A DNA stretch of 64,000 nucleotides from Candidatus Sumerlaeaceae bacterium. Lineage in GTDB: Bacteria; Sumerlaeota; Sumerlaeia; Sumerlaeales; Sumerlaeaceae. The stretch spans positions 1-64,000 of the forward strand of contig JAIBAT010000005.1 in assembly GCA_019695055.1 (NCBI GenBank), read 5' to 3'. Positions 36,097 through 45,841 of this stretch are shown one piece after another; position 1 is the first letter of the stretch, and every line of letters starts with the position of its first letter. The notes below the pieces were generated by a model, which saw only the letters and a program-made list of their open reading frames with translations, was not told the DNA's origin and did not search any database. The translations under genes were made by a program, and so were the position numbers.

Positions 36097-38868
36097 TCAT
36101 GATGGGCGGAAAACGGGCTGATCCCGCAGGAACAACAGGACGATACTGGCCAACAGTGAAACAAACGCTATTACCAGGGTAACGGGCAGGGACAGAGGGG
36201 AATAGCGAAGTTCAATGGTGTGGCGCCCCGCGGCCTCGACAACAATGCCCTGAAACGTCCCGTTTGTTTTGAAAATGCGCTGTTCCACACCATCCACCGT
36301 CGCGCACCAGCCCGGATAGTAAGCTTGCGATACCACAAGAACTGCAGTTCCGCTCGTTTCCGCCTCGATGGTCCAATGGTTTGCAGTCATGGTCACAATA
36401 CGTGGTTCTGCCGGGTTTGGTGGATGGTTGAGGGGCTGTGGATTTCCTGGCTCCAGCACTGCAACCTTACCCGGTTGATCCCTTTGGGCTTCCAGGATGG
36501 CCGCTATTTCTGCCATTGTGGCAGCCGTTGTAGTTTCCGTTGCAAGATAGGCAAGTGGCAACGCCAGACGGTTTTCCCAAATCTCGTTCCGCCCTTCCCT
36601 CCAGACCCGTTGAAAACGGTCCGCATCGGCTTGTGTCGGAGTGAATTCCACGGCAAAGTTCTGTACTAGAAAAATCACACCAGGCTCAGTCGACACCCAT
36701 GAAATTCGCCTCACGGCTTTACCCAGTCCCAACTCAAATCGCCCCAAGTAGTTAGCCCAGAACGCCTCACCCCCCATCCGAGGATCGAACTGTCGCCAGC
36801 GAAGGTTCGGTGCGACGGCGGAGTGGCGAACAGTTCCCGCCGGATCAGTGGCTCGAACGTCCGCCGTGTGCATTCCCAGTCGCACCGGGACGGAGGTAGT
36901 AGAGCCATCCGAGAACTCAATTCGCACAGCACCTACTGGCGTCCCCTGCGGAAGGTTTGCCGCGTGGTCCGCAAGGGAAGTAATGGTAATCGATTCCACA
37001 GGGCGGGAGTCAGTGATCGTGGCTGATTGCCGGTCGGGATTCATAGGCACCTGGAGATTCCATGGATTCCCGATAATAAAGCGCACACCAGTCAGGTTCG
37101 CGAAAAGTGAGTCCAGCTGCGCCGCGGAAGCGGCGCGAAACGGATCATCCAGATTGCTGCGGCCGGCTATGGCTGTCATAAACCCAACATAATCCCTGAG
37201 CATCATCGGGTCGTAACCCTGCACTTCGAGAATCCGGTAATAGTCGGACAATTTCGATGCGAGGTTCGACGTGGCGTTTGTGTCGTAAATATCGTGAGAA
37301 TGAAGTCGGAATGGCGCCCAAGCCATGACACGCCATGGTTGCGAACTGTTGAGATTCTTGAGGAAACGCACAGTGGCCGGTTCGACAAAGTATTCTGCGG
37401 TGCCATGCCGAATCCAAACCCGGGAGTGAAAGTGCCAGAGATTCGCGAACTGAATCGCGCAAAGCAGCAGCGGCCCGATAATCCGACTCCCCGGAAACAA
37501 GGTAATCAGGATAATCACCAAAGCAGCCATTCCTCCCCACAATATTGAAGATACAATTGGGAAGATATCCGGATTGGCGAACTGCGGTTGCAGGAGTGCC
37601 GTCTTGGCCCCTCTCAAGATCCCTTCGGGACCCACAATTAGCCCGGCAGTACCGGCAAGGAGACAAAGTACCACAACACCCAACATCACCTTTCTTGCCC
37701 GACTGAGTTTAACCCTTAGCTGCACAGATTCCAGAAATTGGTGAGCCGCCATCATGGCGACTATGCTCCAACCGACATTGAACAAAACGAGTCCCCGTGC
37801 CGGCCCGATGAGGAAGCGGAATCCGGGCACCGCATACAGAAAGTAGTATACCCCGCCAGTGGCACCAAGGGCGATTAGGATGCCCACAACACACAGGGCC
37901 ATTCCATATCCCCCGGCGCCCCTCCAAAAGTTTTTGAACTGAGCCGCCGCACCTGTGACCGCCGTTGCCAGTAGCAACAGCAAGACGCACATTCCGCAGT
38001 AACTTGTCTTGTCTCCATACTCTGGTGTGCCCAGACCACCAAACCAAAGCTTTGGGACTTCCCACAGACGAAGAGAATCGGCCGTGATGTCCTCGAACTT
38101 CGCCTCCGCGCGAATTGTACGCGGCAATAACTCCAGCGCATGCCACCAAACAGGAGAGAACAGCGCTGTAAAGAGCACGAGGATCATGCCGCACAGAAGC
38201 GCCGCATTGCGAAAAGAGAGTCGCTGCAATCCAAAGGTCGCCCTCCCGCCATCGTGAAGTGTCATCCTCCAGCCGACAAGGATTGCCAGCATAACAAACG
38301 AAAAGAAAATATTATGAGGAGATCCGGCAAAGGCCATCACCGCCAGCAGCAGTGCCGTGGCACTCGCCCCACGAATACTGGCGTCCCGAAAAGTCCAGAT
38401 GGCGGCCGCAAGTATTGAGGGTAACCATACGGATGAAAAGAAAAGGCTCGGGTTCAATGCCCGGCCCTGGATATAGCTGCCACAAGCGAAGGTAATGGCC
38501 CCAAACACCGCGGCGCCGCGCCGAATGTGCAATACCCGCCCCAGCCAGTACGCTCCCCAGGCTCCTATCACCCAATGCACGAAACAAAACGGTCCGTAGA
38601 CTCGCGCTGCATCGGCCCACAGAAAGGCCAATCGCAAAGGATAGAATATCATATACTGCAAGTTACCGATGAGCGGAAGCCCGCAGAGTTGATAGGGATC
38701 CCACAGTGGGAACGGCGACTCGCGAAATAGTGCAAAAAAGGGGAGACCGAACAGTATGTTGTCCGTGTCGTACGGAATTCCACCGGCAAGCGTCCAACCA
38801 TTGAGAATCAGGACACACCCAAGCAAGATCAGAAGCGCAGCCGTGTCGCGGCTTCGCGCGGATCCCAT
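36097..38868 (-). CDS. YfhO-family large membrane protein
   Basis: 923 residues with GGAG about 8 nt before the ATG. About 11-12 helices lie in the first 480 residues, then a large extracytoplasmic beta domain and one last helix pair. The C-terminal signature YYPGWCATVDG, followed by GRHTIELRYSPLSL, is diagnostic of YfhO proteins. The N-terminal loop IPYDTDNILFGLPFFALFRES with DPYQLCGLPLIGNLQ is also family-like. Gram-positive relatives glycosylate lipoteichoic acid using polyprenyl-phosphate sugars (GT-C fold), so a glycosyltransferase role is likely. Its ATG overlaps the stop of the upstream gene (TAATG). Confidence 0.88.
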   Translation of the reverse strand: MGSARSRDTAALLILLGCVLILNGWTLAGGIPYDTDNILFGLPFFALFRESPFPLWDPYQLCGLPLIGNLQYMIFYPLRLAFLWADAARVYGPFCFVHWVIGAWGAYWLGRVLHIRRGAAVFGAITFACGSYIQGRALNPSLFFSSVWLPSILAAAIWTFRDASIRGASATALLLAVMAFAGSPHNIFFSFVMLAILVGWRMTLHDGGRATFGLQRLSFRNAALLCGMILVLFTALFSPVWWHALELLPRTIRAEAKFEDITADSLRLWEVPKLWFGGLGTPEYGDKTSYCGMCVLLLLLATAVTGAAAQFKNFWRGAGGYGMALCVVGILIALGATGGVYYFLYAVPGFRFLIGPARGLVLFNVGWSIVAMMAAHQFLESVQLRVKLSRARKVMLGVVVLCLLAGTAGLIVGPEGILRGAKTALLQPQFANPDIFPIVSSILWGGMAALVIILITLFPGSRIIGPLLLCAIQFANLWHFHSRVWIRHGTAEYFVEPATVRFLKNLNSSQPWRVMAWAPFRLHSHDIYDTNATSNLASKLSDYYRILEVQGYDPMMLRDYVGFMTAIAGRSNLDDPFRAASAAQLDSLFANLTGVRFIIGNPWNLQVPMNPDRQSATITDSRPVESITITSLADHAANLPQGTPVGAVRIEFSDGSTTSVPVRLGMHTADVRATDPAGTVRHSAVAPNLRWRQFDPRMGGEAFWANYLGRFELGLGKAVRRISWVSTEPGVIFLVQNFAVEFTPTQADADRFQRVWREGRNEIWENRLALPLAYLATETTTAATMAEIAAILEAQRDQPGKVAVLEPGNPQPLNHPPNPAEPRIVTMTANHWTIEAETSGTAVLVVSQAYYPGWCATVDGVEQRIFKTNGTFQGIVVEAAGRHTIELRYSPLSLPVTLVIAFVSLLASIVLLFLRDQPVFRPS

Positions 38869-40757
38869 TACGGCTTCTCCGCTTTAATCGTATAGAGGCG
38901 TGCCGGCGTGCTGGCAATTGCCTCAGTAGCAGTTGTCAGGATGTTGCGCCATGGAGCCACGGCCGCGTTCTCCGGATAGGCCACAACAAAGGCAATCTTG
39001 TTTTGGCCAAGCCAGTCGCGAACTTCATCCTCTGTCGAAATCCCGACACCCTTTTGCAGGTACCCCGCAAAAGTCAGGTCCTGATCCGCCCAGCGGCAAC
39101 GCCGGTTCACGTAATAGGCATGGGCAATGTCGAGCATCAGGATGTTGCCGTCTCCGGGGGTGTTTCGGTTGATCCATTCATAAAGAGGATAGTTGGCGAG
39201 GTCATAATCTCTTCTCGCGAGGTATTTCTCGCGATCCACCGACGTGAGCAGCGGACGGTAGCGCCACTCGATGGTGTTGTGCGCACCCCATTCATACTGG
39301 CGCGCAGCAAAGGTTCCCGCCACCAGCAGGGTTAACGCGCCCAATCCAAAAGACCGTGTGGCCGGGGAAATGCTCCGTTGTCGCTCAAACCACGCCAACA
39401 GCCCCGCAGCCGACACAAACACTGCCGGAAACGCCATTCCAAGGTACCGTACGGTTTCCTGGTTGCCCTGTGTCCAGAAGTAGACACCCCAATTCAGAAG
39501 AGCAACCAGCCCGAGGGCGCGGTGTTCGGCGCGCTTTGCCGCCAACCCGAACATGACCGCTGCATGGATGATGAATCCCGAGGAATGCCCCTGCCCGGCA
39601 AACTCCAATTTCTTCGGCAAATCGCCCAGCGCAGCCAAAAACCCTGACGGCGTGGGAGGAAAGATGGAGTTGAAACCCGACGAACGCACGGCGATTTCAT
39701 AGCCTTCCCGCAGCGGCAGCAGTTCCCTGAAAATGGGGAAGATGGGGTTGCCGCATCCCCAAACCACATTGCGAATGCCCCATGCCACCGGGGCAATTAT
39801 GACAGGCAGGATACACGCAAAACTTTGAAAAGGGCTCTCGCGCCGTCGCGCGGTTCCCCAACTCACCAGCGCCAGCCACGGTACCAGCGCATACCCGAGC
39901 GCCGTCATCTTGGTTACCGATGCAAACCCAATCAGGATTGCGGCCACCTGCAGGTTTCCGAAATCCGGCCTCCGTGACTTGTGAAAAAACTCCTGAACGG
40001 TCAGCAGAAGCCCACCTGTGGCGAACATGGCCACCCCAAGGTCATTCCCTGTGTTAATCGGAACAAACCAGACATGTCCCGCATGCGCTGTGGCGCATAG
40101 CAGCCAGGCCCAGATGCCCGCGCCAGGGCCAAACCATTTACGGGCAAAATGTGCCGCGAAACTGTAGCAGACAATAGCCTGCAGCGCATAGACCAGCGAG
40201 CAGTCCACCTCATCGCCGAAAGTTAGTATCGCGCCATAAAGTGCAGAATTGTGCAGCGTAAAGTTGCTGGGATAAAGTTCCGGCCACGCGACCACGCGGT
40301 TCCACAGGGACCACTGTCGGCCCAGGGCCAGATGATACCAGAGCGAATCCTGCTGCGAGTCCGGAGCGAGGGCCCCGATGAACCCGTTCACTGCCACCAG
40401 CAGAGAAACCGCAAACGCAATCCACTGAAGCGCCGTCCGAGGCCAGGTGATGTTTCTACCCGCCTTTCCTGTCGGTCGAAGGGATTTCAGCTCCCACACC
40501 CCGCGCAGTAGGCACGCTACCCCTATCCCGCCAATGCTCAGCGGGCAAATCCATCCGCCAAACCCCAGCACCACAAAAGCCGTCGCAATCCAACCCATCC
40601 CCAAGGCCATTGCAAAAGTGATGGGGGGCCATGGATTCCTGCCCCTACCGCGAAAACGCGGCCAGAAGCTCCCTGCGCCAATGAAAACCACCACCAGAAC
40701 GCATAATCGCGCCAGATACCAGGCGACCAGGGCGCCGGTGGCCATTGCGTTAATCAT
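38868..40757 (-). CDS. Multi-pass GT-C-like membrane protein of unknown substrate
   Basis: 629 residues, about 12-14 helices. The loop after helix 4 has ALAPDSQQDSLWYHLALGRQW, an acidic/His motif at the place of the GT-C active loop, and a soluble tail ends the protein (YVNRRCRWADQDLTFAGYLQ, then DWLGQNKIAFVVAYP). This pattern is common in polyprenyl-sugar-dependent transferases related to GT39/GT83, but no exact family can be named. It is the first gene of a three-gene leftward operon with the YfhO and SGNH genes. Confidence 0.68.
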   Translation of the reverse strand: MINAMATGALVAWYLARLCVLVVVFIGAGSFWPRFRGRGRNPWPPITFAMALGMGWIATAFVVLGFGGWICPLSIGGIGVACLLRGVWELKSLRPTGKAGRNITWPRTALQWIAFAVSLLVAVNGFIGALAPDSQQDSLWYHLALGRQWSLWNRVVAWPELYPSNFTLHNSALYGAILTFGDEVDCSLVYALQAIVCYSFAAHFARKWFGPGAGIWAWLLCATAHAGHVWFVPINTGNDLGVAMFATGGLLLTVQEFFHKSRRPDFGNLQVAAILIGFASVTKMTALGYALVPWLALVSWGTARRRESPFQSFACILPVIIAPVAWGIRNVVWGCGNPIFPIFRELLPLREGYEIAVRSSGFNSIFPPTPSGFLAALGDLPKKLEFAGQGHSSGFIIHAAVMFGLAAKRAEHRALGLVALLNWGVYFWTQGNQETVRYLGMAFPAVFVSAAGLLAWFERQRSISPATRSFGLGALTLLVAGTFAARQYEWGAHNTIEWRYRPLLTSVDREKYLARRDYDLANYPLYEWINRNTPGDGNILMLDIAHAYYVNRRCRWADQDLTFAGYLQKGVGISTEDEVRDWLGQNKIAFVVAYPENAAVAPWRNILTTATEAIASTPARLYTIKAEKP

Positions 40758-40879
40758 CGCGCCACTTCAGGTTGCGGGGCGCCATTGGCAAGCACTTCCG
40801 GAGGTTGGTGGGCCCGGAACGGCAAAACCAATTCCTCATTGAATCCCCGTTCCGCCTGCTGTGTTATCCCTTCCCACAA

Positions 40880-43456
40880 ATGGCTACACTGCAAACAATC
40901 GAAGAAGCCCTGCGCCAAAACAAGTCCGAGGCTGCCCGCGCCGCCGCGACGGAGTATATTCTGCATGGCGCCGATCCTTCCGCCGCCGCGGACGAGGTCG
41001 GACGCGTTTTGGCGCGCGTTTACTCGGAATTCGTTGTTGCGGCTGTTCACGATTTCTATGAGGCCGCTATTCCCACATTTGAGGAACCGCTCGCCGCGCG
41101 CATTCGTGCCTCCATCCAATCCGATATTGACCTGACTCTCGAATGGAACAAGCGCCTCGACGGGCTTGGAAATGAGCGCCTCGTCAATCAACTCACGGAT
41201 TCCGTGAAAGCCAATGACATGCCCCAGGCCGAGGCTTCTGCCCAGTTGCTCATTGGCTCCGCGTCTCGCGCCGAGGAACGGCTGGCCCGCGCCAGGCAGG
41301 TTGGAAACGTCCTTGGCCCGCTGATTCACGAAAAGGAACGCGCCGCGGCCTTGGTAAAGGCCATCTCTCGCAATCCCCAGAAGTTCGGCATCGATGTGAT
41401 GATTGCCACCGAGATGGAGGAGGAATTTCATCGCGCTTCCGTGGCCGCTGCGCGCCGGGAGCGCCCCGCCGGTGCCCTGTCGCGCCAGGAACTCACGCAG
41501 GCGGTCGTCGAGCTAAGTCGGTCGCTCCCCGGGCGCATGGCCATTCATCAGGCCAAGCCGGAGGATTTTGAAAACTTCAACCGTCAGTTGCGGGCGATGT
41601 TGCGCTGCGGCATCAACAGTTTCGGGAATGAGAAGTTCCACGAAATTACCATGATCCTCGTCGAGTTTTCCCCCAAGGAACTCTCCTCCGCGGCTGCCAT
41701 GGCCGGTGTGGAGCAGCGCCTCTATCCCACTCTCGGGCGCACGGCGCGAACTGTCGCCTCCAAGACTTTTTCCGAGGTGGGCAGCCTCCCAACCCTGAGT
41801 TCCGTTTACGCAAACTTTGCCCGCCAAAAGCTCTATACGAGAATTGGCAAATACGCCGTCGAAGCCATGGGCCTGTTTCAGAACGCCGATTTTGTTCCCT
41901 TCCTGATTCAGGTCATGGGCGACGCAAAGGCCGCGGCCCGTTCCGAGGCCGAATTTGCCCTCGGTACCATCGGTGGGGATCCCGCCACGAAAGCGCTGTT
42001 CTCCGCGCTTCAGTCAAATTTCAACGTGCGCGTCCTCGACGGTGACCGCCGCCGCGATGCCATTACAATTCTGTCAGCCTTGGGTCGTGCTGCCCGCGCC
42101 TTGCCCCCCGACCAGCGCACCGGCATAGTAGCCCAGGTTGTTAAGATGCTTCCCAAGGATGACACTGAGTTTACGGTCCGTGTCCTCACAAATTACTTTA
42201 GCGGGAAAATCGAGGCCTTGGATCCGCGATTGCTTTCATGGGCAGCTCAGTCCGCCGTTGGTGCGCTTTGGACCATTGATCGCCCGGAGCTCACAAAAGC
42301 AGCCAAACAATCTCCCCTCGGATTTCGCCAGCCCCTGATTGACCTGCTGGAAAAATTGGCTCCCCACGCCCGGCAAACCATCAACCAGACAGCCATGGCC
42401 TTCGCCAAGACCTACAGCGGTGCCTACTTGGCACTTGGCGAGCTCTACGCAAAGATTCCGGATCACTCCAACATTCCGGTTCTCAAGCAGCTCTTGTTCA
42501 ACACTTCACTTCACGATGACACCAAGCCCAAGTCCGCCTACACGCGAGAGCTGGTCAGGGATGCCGCCACCGAGGAACAAACGGACATCAGCAAGGATCA
42601 GGTCATCGCGTCCCTGATCTACGCCATCGACAAGATTGGAACCGACGAATCCCGCGAGATTCTCGCGGATTTGTTCCAGCAGGTGCAGGGTGGCCAAATG
42701 CCCAAACCGGGCAAGGAAACCGCCAACATCCTGATGGAGGCGCACATGAAAAGCGCCAAGGCATCAGGACAGTCGGCATTCCCGGTGCCCGGACAGGCGG
42801 CCGAGGATCCGACCTTGGAGGCACCGAGGGCCCCCAGCGTCACCGAGAACGACCTCGAACTCATCAAGGAACTGCAGGCCAATTATATGTTTGCCGGCAA
42901 ACGCCGCGAGAAGAAAGTGGCCGCCATGGCCGCGCTGGCCCAGCGCCACATTCTCGCAGCCCAGAAACCCATCATGGTCCACCTGACCGACAAGGACCCC
43001 ATCATTGCCGCGGCAGCTCTCACAGCCCTCATTGAGCTCGGGTCCGGTCCGGCTGCCCAGCCCGTGCTCAATCAATACCTCGACGGCCTGGTGTCCGCTT
43101 TGGAGGTTGCCGAAAACGAGGCAAAGATCAAGATTGGCGACGCCCTGTCGAAGTTCGGGCCGAAGAAAAGCCCCCTTAAAGAAAAACTTGAAGCGCTTGG
43201 CCAGAAGCCCGGCATCCCCATGGCCGTGAAATCCGTACTTGCCAAAATCACCGGGGTCGTTCCCCAGGCCGCCAAGCCTGCGTCCCCAAAGCCGGGCGAA
43301 CCTGCCGCAGCGGACAAACCCCCCACCGCCGCGGACAAGTTCATGCCCAAGGGGGGCGAATTGACGAACCTCGACAAGAAGCGCGCCTACATGATGGCCC
43401 GCCAGGAATGGATCAAGGGCGGCAAGCGCGGCCCCGAGCCGGTCCCTCCCGAGTAG
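40880..43456 (+). CDS. Large cytoplasmic helical-repeat (HEAT-like) protein
   Basis: 858 residues from ATG 40880; no better ribosome-binding site exists, but upstream codons overlap the divergent gene's promoter region. It has no signal peptide or membrane helix. The sequence is nearly all amphipathic helices, with repeats resembling HEAT/PBS-lyase units such as FVPFLIQVMGDAKAAARSEA and DKDPIIAAAALTALIELGSG. The last 60 residues hold a Pro/Ala-rich linker and a basic end. Probably a scaffold; no catalytic motif is visible. It precedes two tiny Cys-rich proteins. Confidence 0.7.
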   Translation: MATLQTIEEALRQNKSEAARAAATEYILHGADPSAAADEVGRVLARVYSEFVVAAVHDFYEAAIPTFEEPLAARIRASIQSDIDLTLEWNKRLDGLGNERLVNQLTDSVKANDMPQAEASAQLLIGSASRAEERLARARQVGNVLGPLIHEKERAAALVKAISRNPQKFGIDVMIATEMEEEFHRASVAAARRERPAGALSRQELTQAVVELSRSLPGRMAIHQAKPEDFENFNRQLRAMLRCGINSFGNEKFHEITMILVEFSPKELSSAAAMAGVEQRLYPTLGRTARTVASKTFSEVGSLPTLSSVYANFARQKLYTRIGKYAVEAMGLFQNADFVPFLIQVMGDAKAAARSEAEFALGTIGGDPATKALFSALQSNFNVRVLDGDRRRDAITILSALGRAARALPPDQRTGIVAQVVKMLPKDDTEFTVRVLTNYFSGKIEALDPRLLSWAAQSAVGALWTIDRPELTKAAKQSPLGFRQPLIDLLEKLAPHARQTINQTAMAFAKTYSGAYLALGELYAKIPDHSNIPVLKQLLFNTSLHDDTKPKSAYTRELVRDAATEEQTDISKDQVIASLIYAIDKIGTDESREILADLFQQVQGGQMPKPGKETANILMEAHMKSAKASGQSAFPVPGQAAEDPTLEAPRAPSVTENDLELIKELQANYMFAGKRREKKVAAMAALAQRHILAAQKPIMVHLTDKDPIIAAAALTALIELGSGPAAQPVLNQYLDGLVSALEVAENEAKIKIGDALSKFGPKKSPLKEKLEALGQKPGIPMAVKSVLAKITGVVPQAAKPASPKPGEPAAADKPPTAADKFMPKGGELTNLDKKRAYMMARQEWIKGGKRGPEPVPPE

Positions 43457-43464
43457 CCGAATCC

Positions 43465-43665
43465 ATGATTGTTAAATGCCCGTTTTGCGATGCCGCGTTC
43501 GCCTCCGTGGAGGACTGGTGCCCCCATTTCATCGGATTTCAGGCCGACCTGACCCTCGACGACTACAAGGATTTCATCAGCGGCCAATACCCCGCAGAAA
43601 CCGCCGACGACGGCGAGGGGAGCGTATATTATTTCCTCGATCGTTCCGGAGGCGAATCCGAATGA
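43465..43665 (+). CDS. Small zinc-ribbon-like protein
   Basis: 66 residues from ATG 43465, 8 nt after the helical-repeat gene. MIVKCPFCDAAFASVEDWCPHFIGF gives CxxC then WCPH, a plausible zinc site; the rest is acidic (DDYKDF, then ETADDGEGS). I know no named family. The stop is 28 nt before the next small gene. Confidence 0.6.
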   Translation: MIVKCPFCDAAFASVEDWCPHFIGFQADLTLDDYKDFISGQYPAETADDGEGSVYYFLDRSGGESE

Positions 43666-43693
43666 GGACACGCGACAGCGGGTACGGTTTCGC

Positions 43694-43846
43694 ATGATAC
43701 GGTGGTTTCGGGATTTGTTTCGGGCTGTCTTCGGCGTCGAGAAGAAGTTCCTCTGCGACTCCTGCAAGTACGACTACGGCCACGCCTGCCGCCGGCCGGA
43801 ACGGCCAAACGCCACGAAGTGTCCGGACTATAAGCGGGCTGGATAG
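43694..43846 (+). CDS. Tiny cysteine-rich protein
   Basis: 50 codons: a basic amphipathic start (MIRWFRDLFRAVFGVEKK), then four Cys arranged CDSCKYDYGHAC and KCPDY. The clean CxxC-x7-C-x10-C spacing, Pro/Arg-rich middle (CRRPERPN) and position directly after another Cys-rich mini-protein argue that it is real. It could bind zinc or an Fe-S cluster. No strong ribosome-binding site is seen. Confidence 0.55.
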   Translation: MIRWFRDLFRAVFGVEKKFLCDSCKYDYGHACRRPERPNATKCPDYKRAG

Positions 43847-44097
43847 GATTTAGCGCGTACTTCATTCAGGAGCGCACCACTCAACGGGATCCAGGATACC
43901 TATTGGCTCTGCCGTTGCATCCAAGATCACCAATTCCAATAATCTATAAAATCTTCAAATCTTGTTTTTTTTTTTATTGACATATCTCTTGAAAGCATGG
44001 CAAGCTTCTCGCCAGTCAGGGTGCACTTCCCGCCATCAACCCCGCTGCCGCCCCTTCTCCAATGCGCCCGCCCATATAGCTGCAAAAGGGAATTGCC

Positions 44098-45841
44098 ATG
44101 GTTACCCGCCTTAACCGTGTCTTTGCCATCGCATTGGTGGCATTTTCTGTGGGATCGATTGGATCCCAGACTCTCAGTGAAGCCCGTCAGATTCTCGACT
44201 CCGGCAATGATGCACAGGCTATCGCTGCCCTCGAATCGGTTCTGGCCAATGGTTCTGAAGCCGACCGTGCCGAGGCCGCCCCACTGCTCATCCAGGCCTG
44301 TGCCGAATCCAAACGCCACGATCTTGTCGTCGAACATTATGACGAATGCCTCTCTGCAACGGAGGGCACTCCCAATACGGCCCGCGTCCGCCTTGAATAC
44401 GGCAAGAGCCTTCAAAGCAATGCAAAGGACACAACCGGCGCTCTCGAAGTTTTCGCAGCCATCCTCGCGGACCCCAACGCCGATTCCTTTGCCGCCTCCG
44501 GAGCACTTTACCAGCGTGGAACCGTCGAACTCGACACAATAAAGGCACCCGCTGCGGCCTATGCGACCTTCGAAACCCTTCTCGCGCAGTACCCAGATTC
44601 ACCTTTTGCCGACAATGCCCTTGTCGCCGAGGCGAAAGCCGCAGTAGCCCTTCAGCGTCTCGACATCATTGACTCCGCCCGCCAGCGCCTCGCGGCCATG
44701 GGAGCCCCTCTCAGCGCCCGGCAAACCGCCCAACTCTACCGCGCGGACTACATGGCAAACGTCAAATTCAGCCGGAACGAAGCCGCATTCGAGTATTCCA
44801 AAGTCCTGTCCGAGTTCCCCACCGTTCCCAACTCCAACCCTTCCCAGCTTGCCCGCGTCCGGCTTGCGGACCTCGCCCCCATCGGAGATTTCGAAAGGGG
44901 CATCAAACTCTACGAAGAGGTCACCCAGACCACCGCCCCCCATCGACCGCCAGGTCATCGAATGGGCGAAACTGCACCGCGCAATCTATCTCTACCAGCT
45001 CAAGCGCAACGAGGCTGCCGCCGTTGCCCTGAACGAACTAATGGCTTCCAACCCCAAGTCCCGCACCATTCGTCGCGAGGCCCAGCGCTACCTGGACGGC
45101 ATAGCCGACCCTGATTCCACCCCCGGCCTCACTATTCTCTACGATCGTGCCATCAACTTCCGAGTTTCCCGTGTCGGCATGAATCGCGAAATCTGGGAAA
45201 TGAGCAGCTTCATCGGACGCGCAGAAAAGCAGGCCTTCTCGGCTTTCATTCGCGACGAGTCAGTCCCGCTTCGCGAACGCGCCCAGATGCGCTACCGTCT
45301 CGCATTTGCCCACCACGAGGTGGGAAACCACAAGACCGCCTTCGACATGGCGGGGGAAATACTCTCCGACCAAAACCTGACCGGCGTCACCCGCCACCAG
45401 TGCCTCTGGTTACGCGCCATGCTCTTTTTCCGCACGGGAAAATATGACGAGTCCGCAGACCTTTGGCGCCAACTCATCTCCGAGAACCCCCAGGGTGATG
45501 TTCTGCGTCCCGCCTATCTCGAATACTCCCAATCCCAGGAATTTGGCGGCGATGTTTTCGGAGCCGCGCTAACGCTGGAAGAACTCAGAATTCGCTTTCC
45601 TGCCTGCAAACAGGCCGAATTGGCTGCCGGGCGCCTCGCCGAAATCCGCTTTGAGAATCCGATCATGGCCCGCGACCTTGATCAACAACGCCCCATACTT
45701 GCGGCAAAATGGAAACGAACAGCCCCACCCGGCTCGGAACCGCCGGAAGTCGCGAAAGGCCAGAGACCAGCACCCACGGATGACCCGGTGGCCTCGCTGA
45801 CCGAACTGAATGGCACGCCCCTTCCGGGAGGTGCGGAATGA
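44098..45841 (+). pseudogene. TPR-like secreted protein gene with a one-base frameshift
   Basis: Two overlapping frames together make one protein of about 580 residues. The first (44098 on) has AGGGA upstream of the ATG, a signal peptide (FAIALVAFSVGSIGS) and tetratricopeptide-like helices up to LYEEVTQTTAP. It then turns to nonsense and stops at 45114. The second frame carries on the homology-like helices from IDRQVIEWAKLHRAIYLYQL to the stop at 45841. The shift falls in the C6 run at 44936-44941; removing one C restores the frame. It may be a sequencing error, a recent mutation or programmed slippage. The stop overlaps the RHS gene start (ATGA). Confidence 0.8.

Noticed and set aside
43977..43982. 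TTGACA after a T-rich run, possible promoter of the TPR-like gene
   Set aside because: The position expected for the -10 box (about 44000) reads GCAAGC, so no promoter can be claimed.
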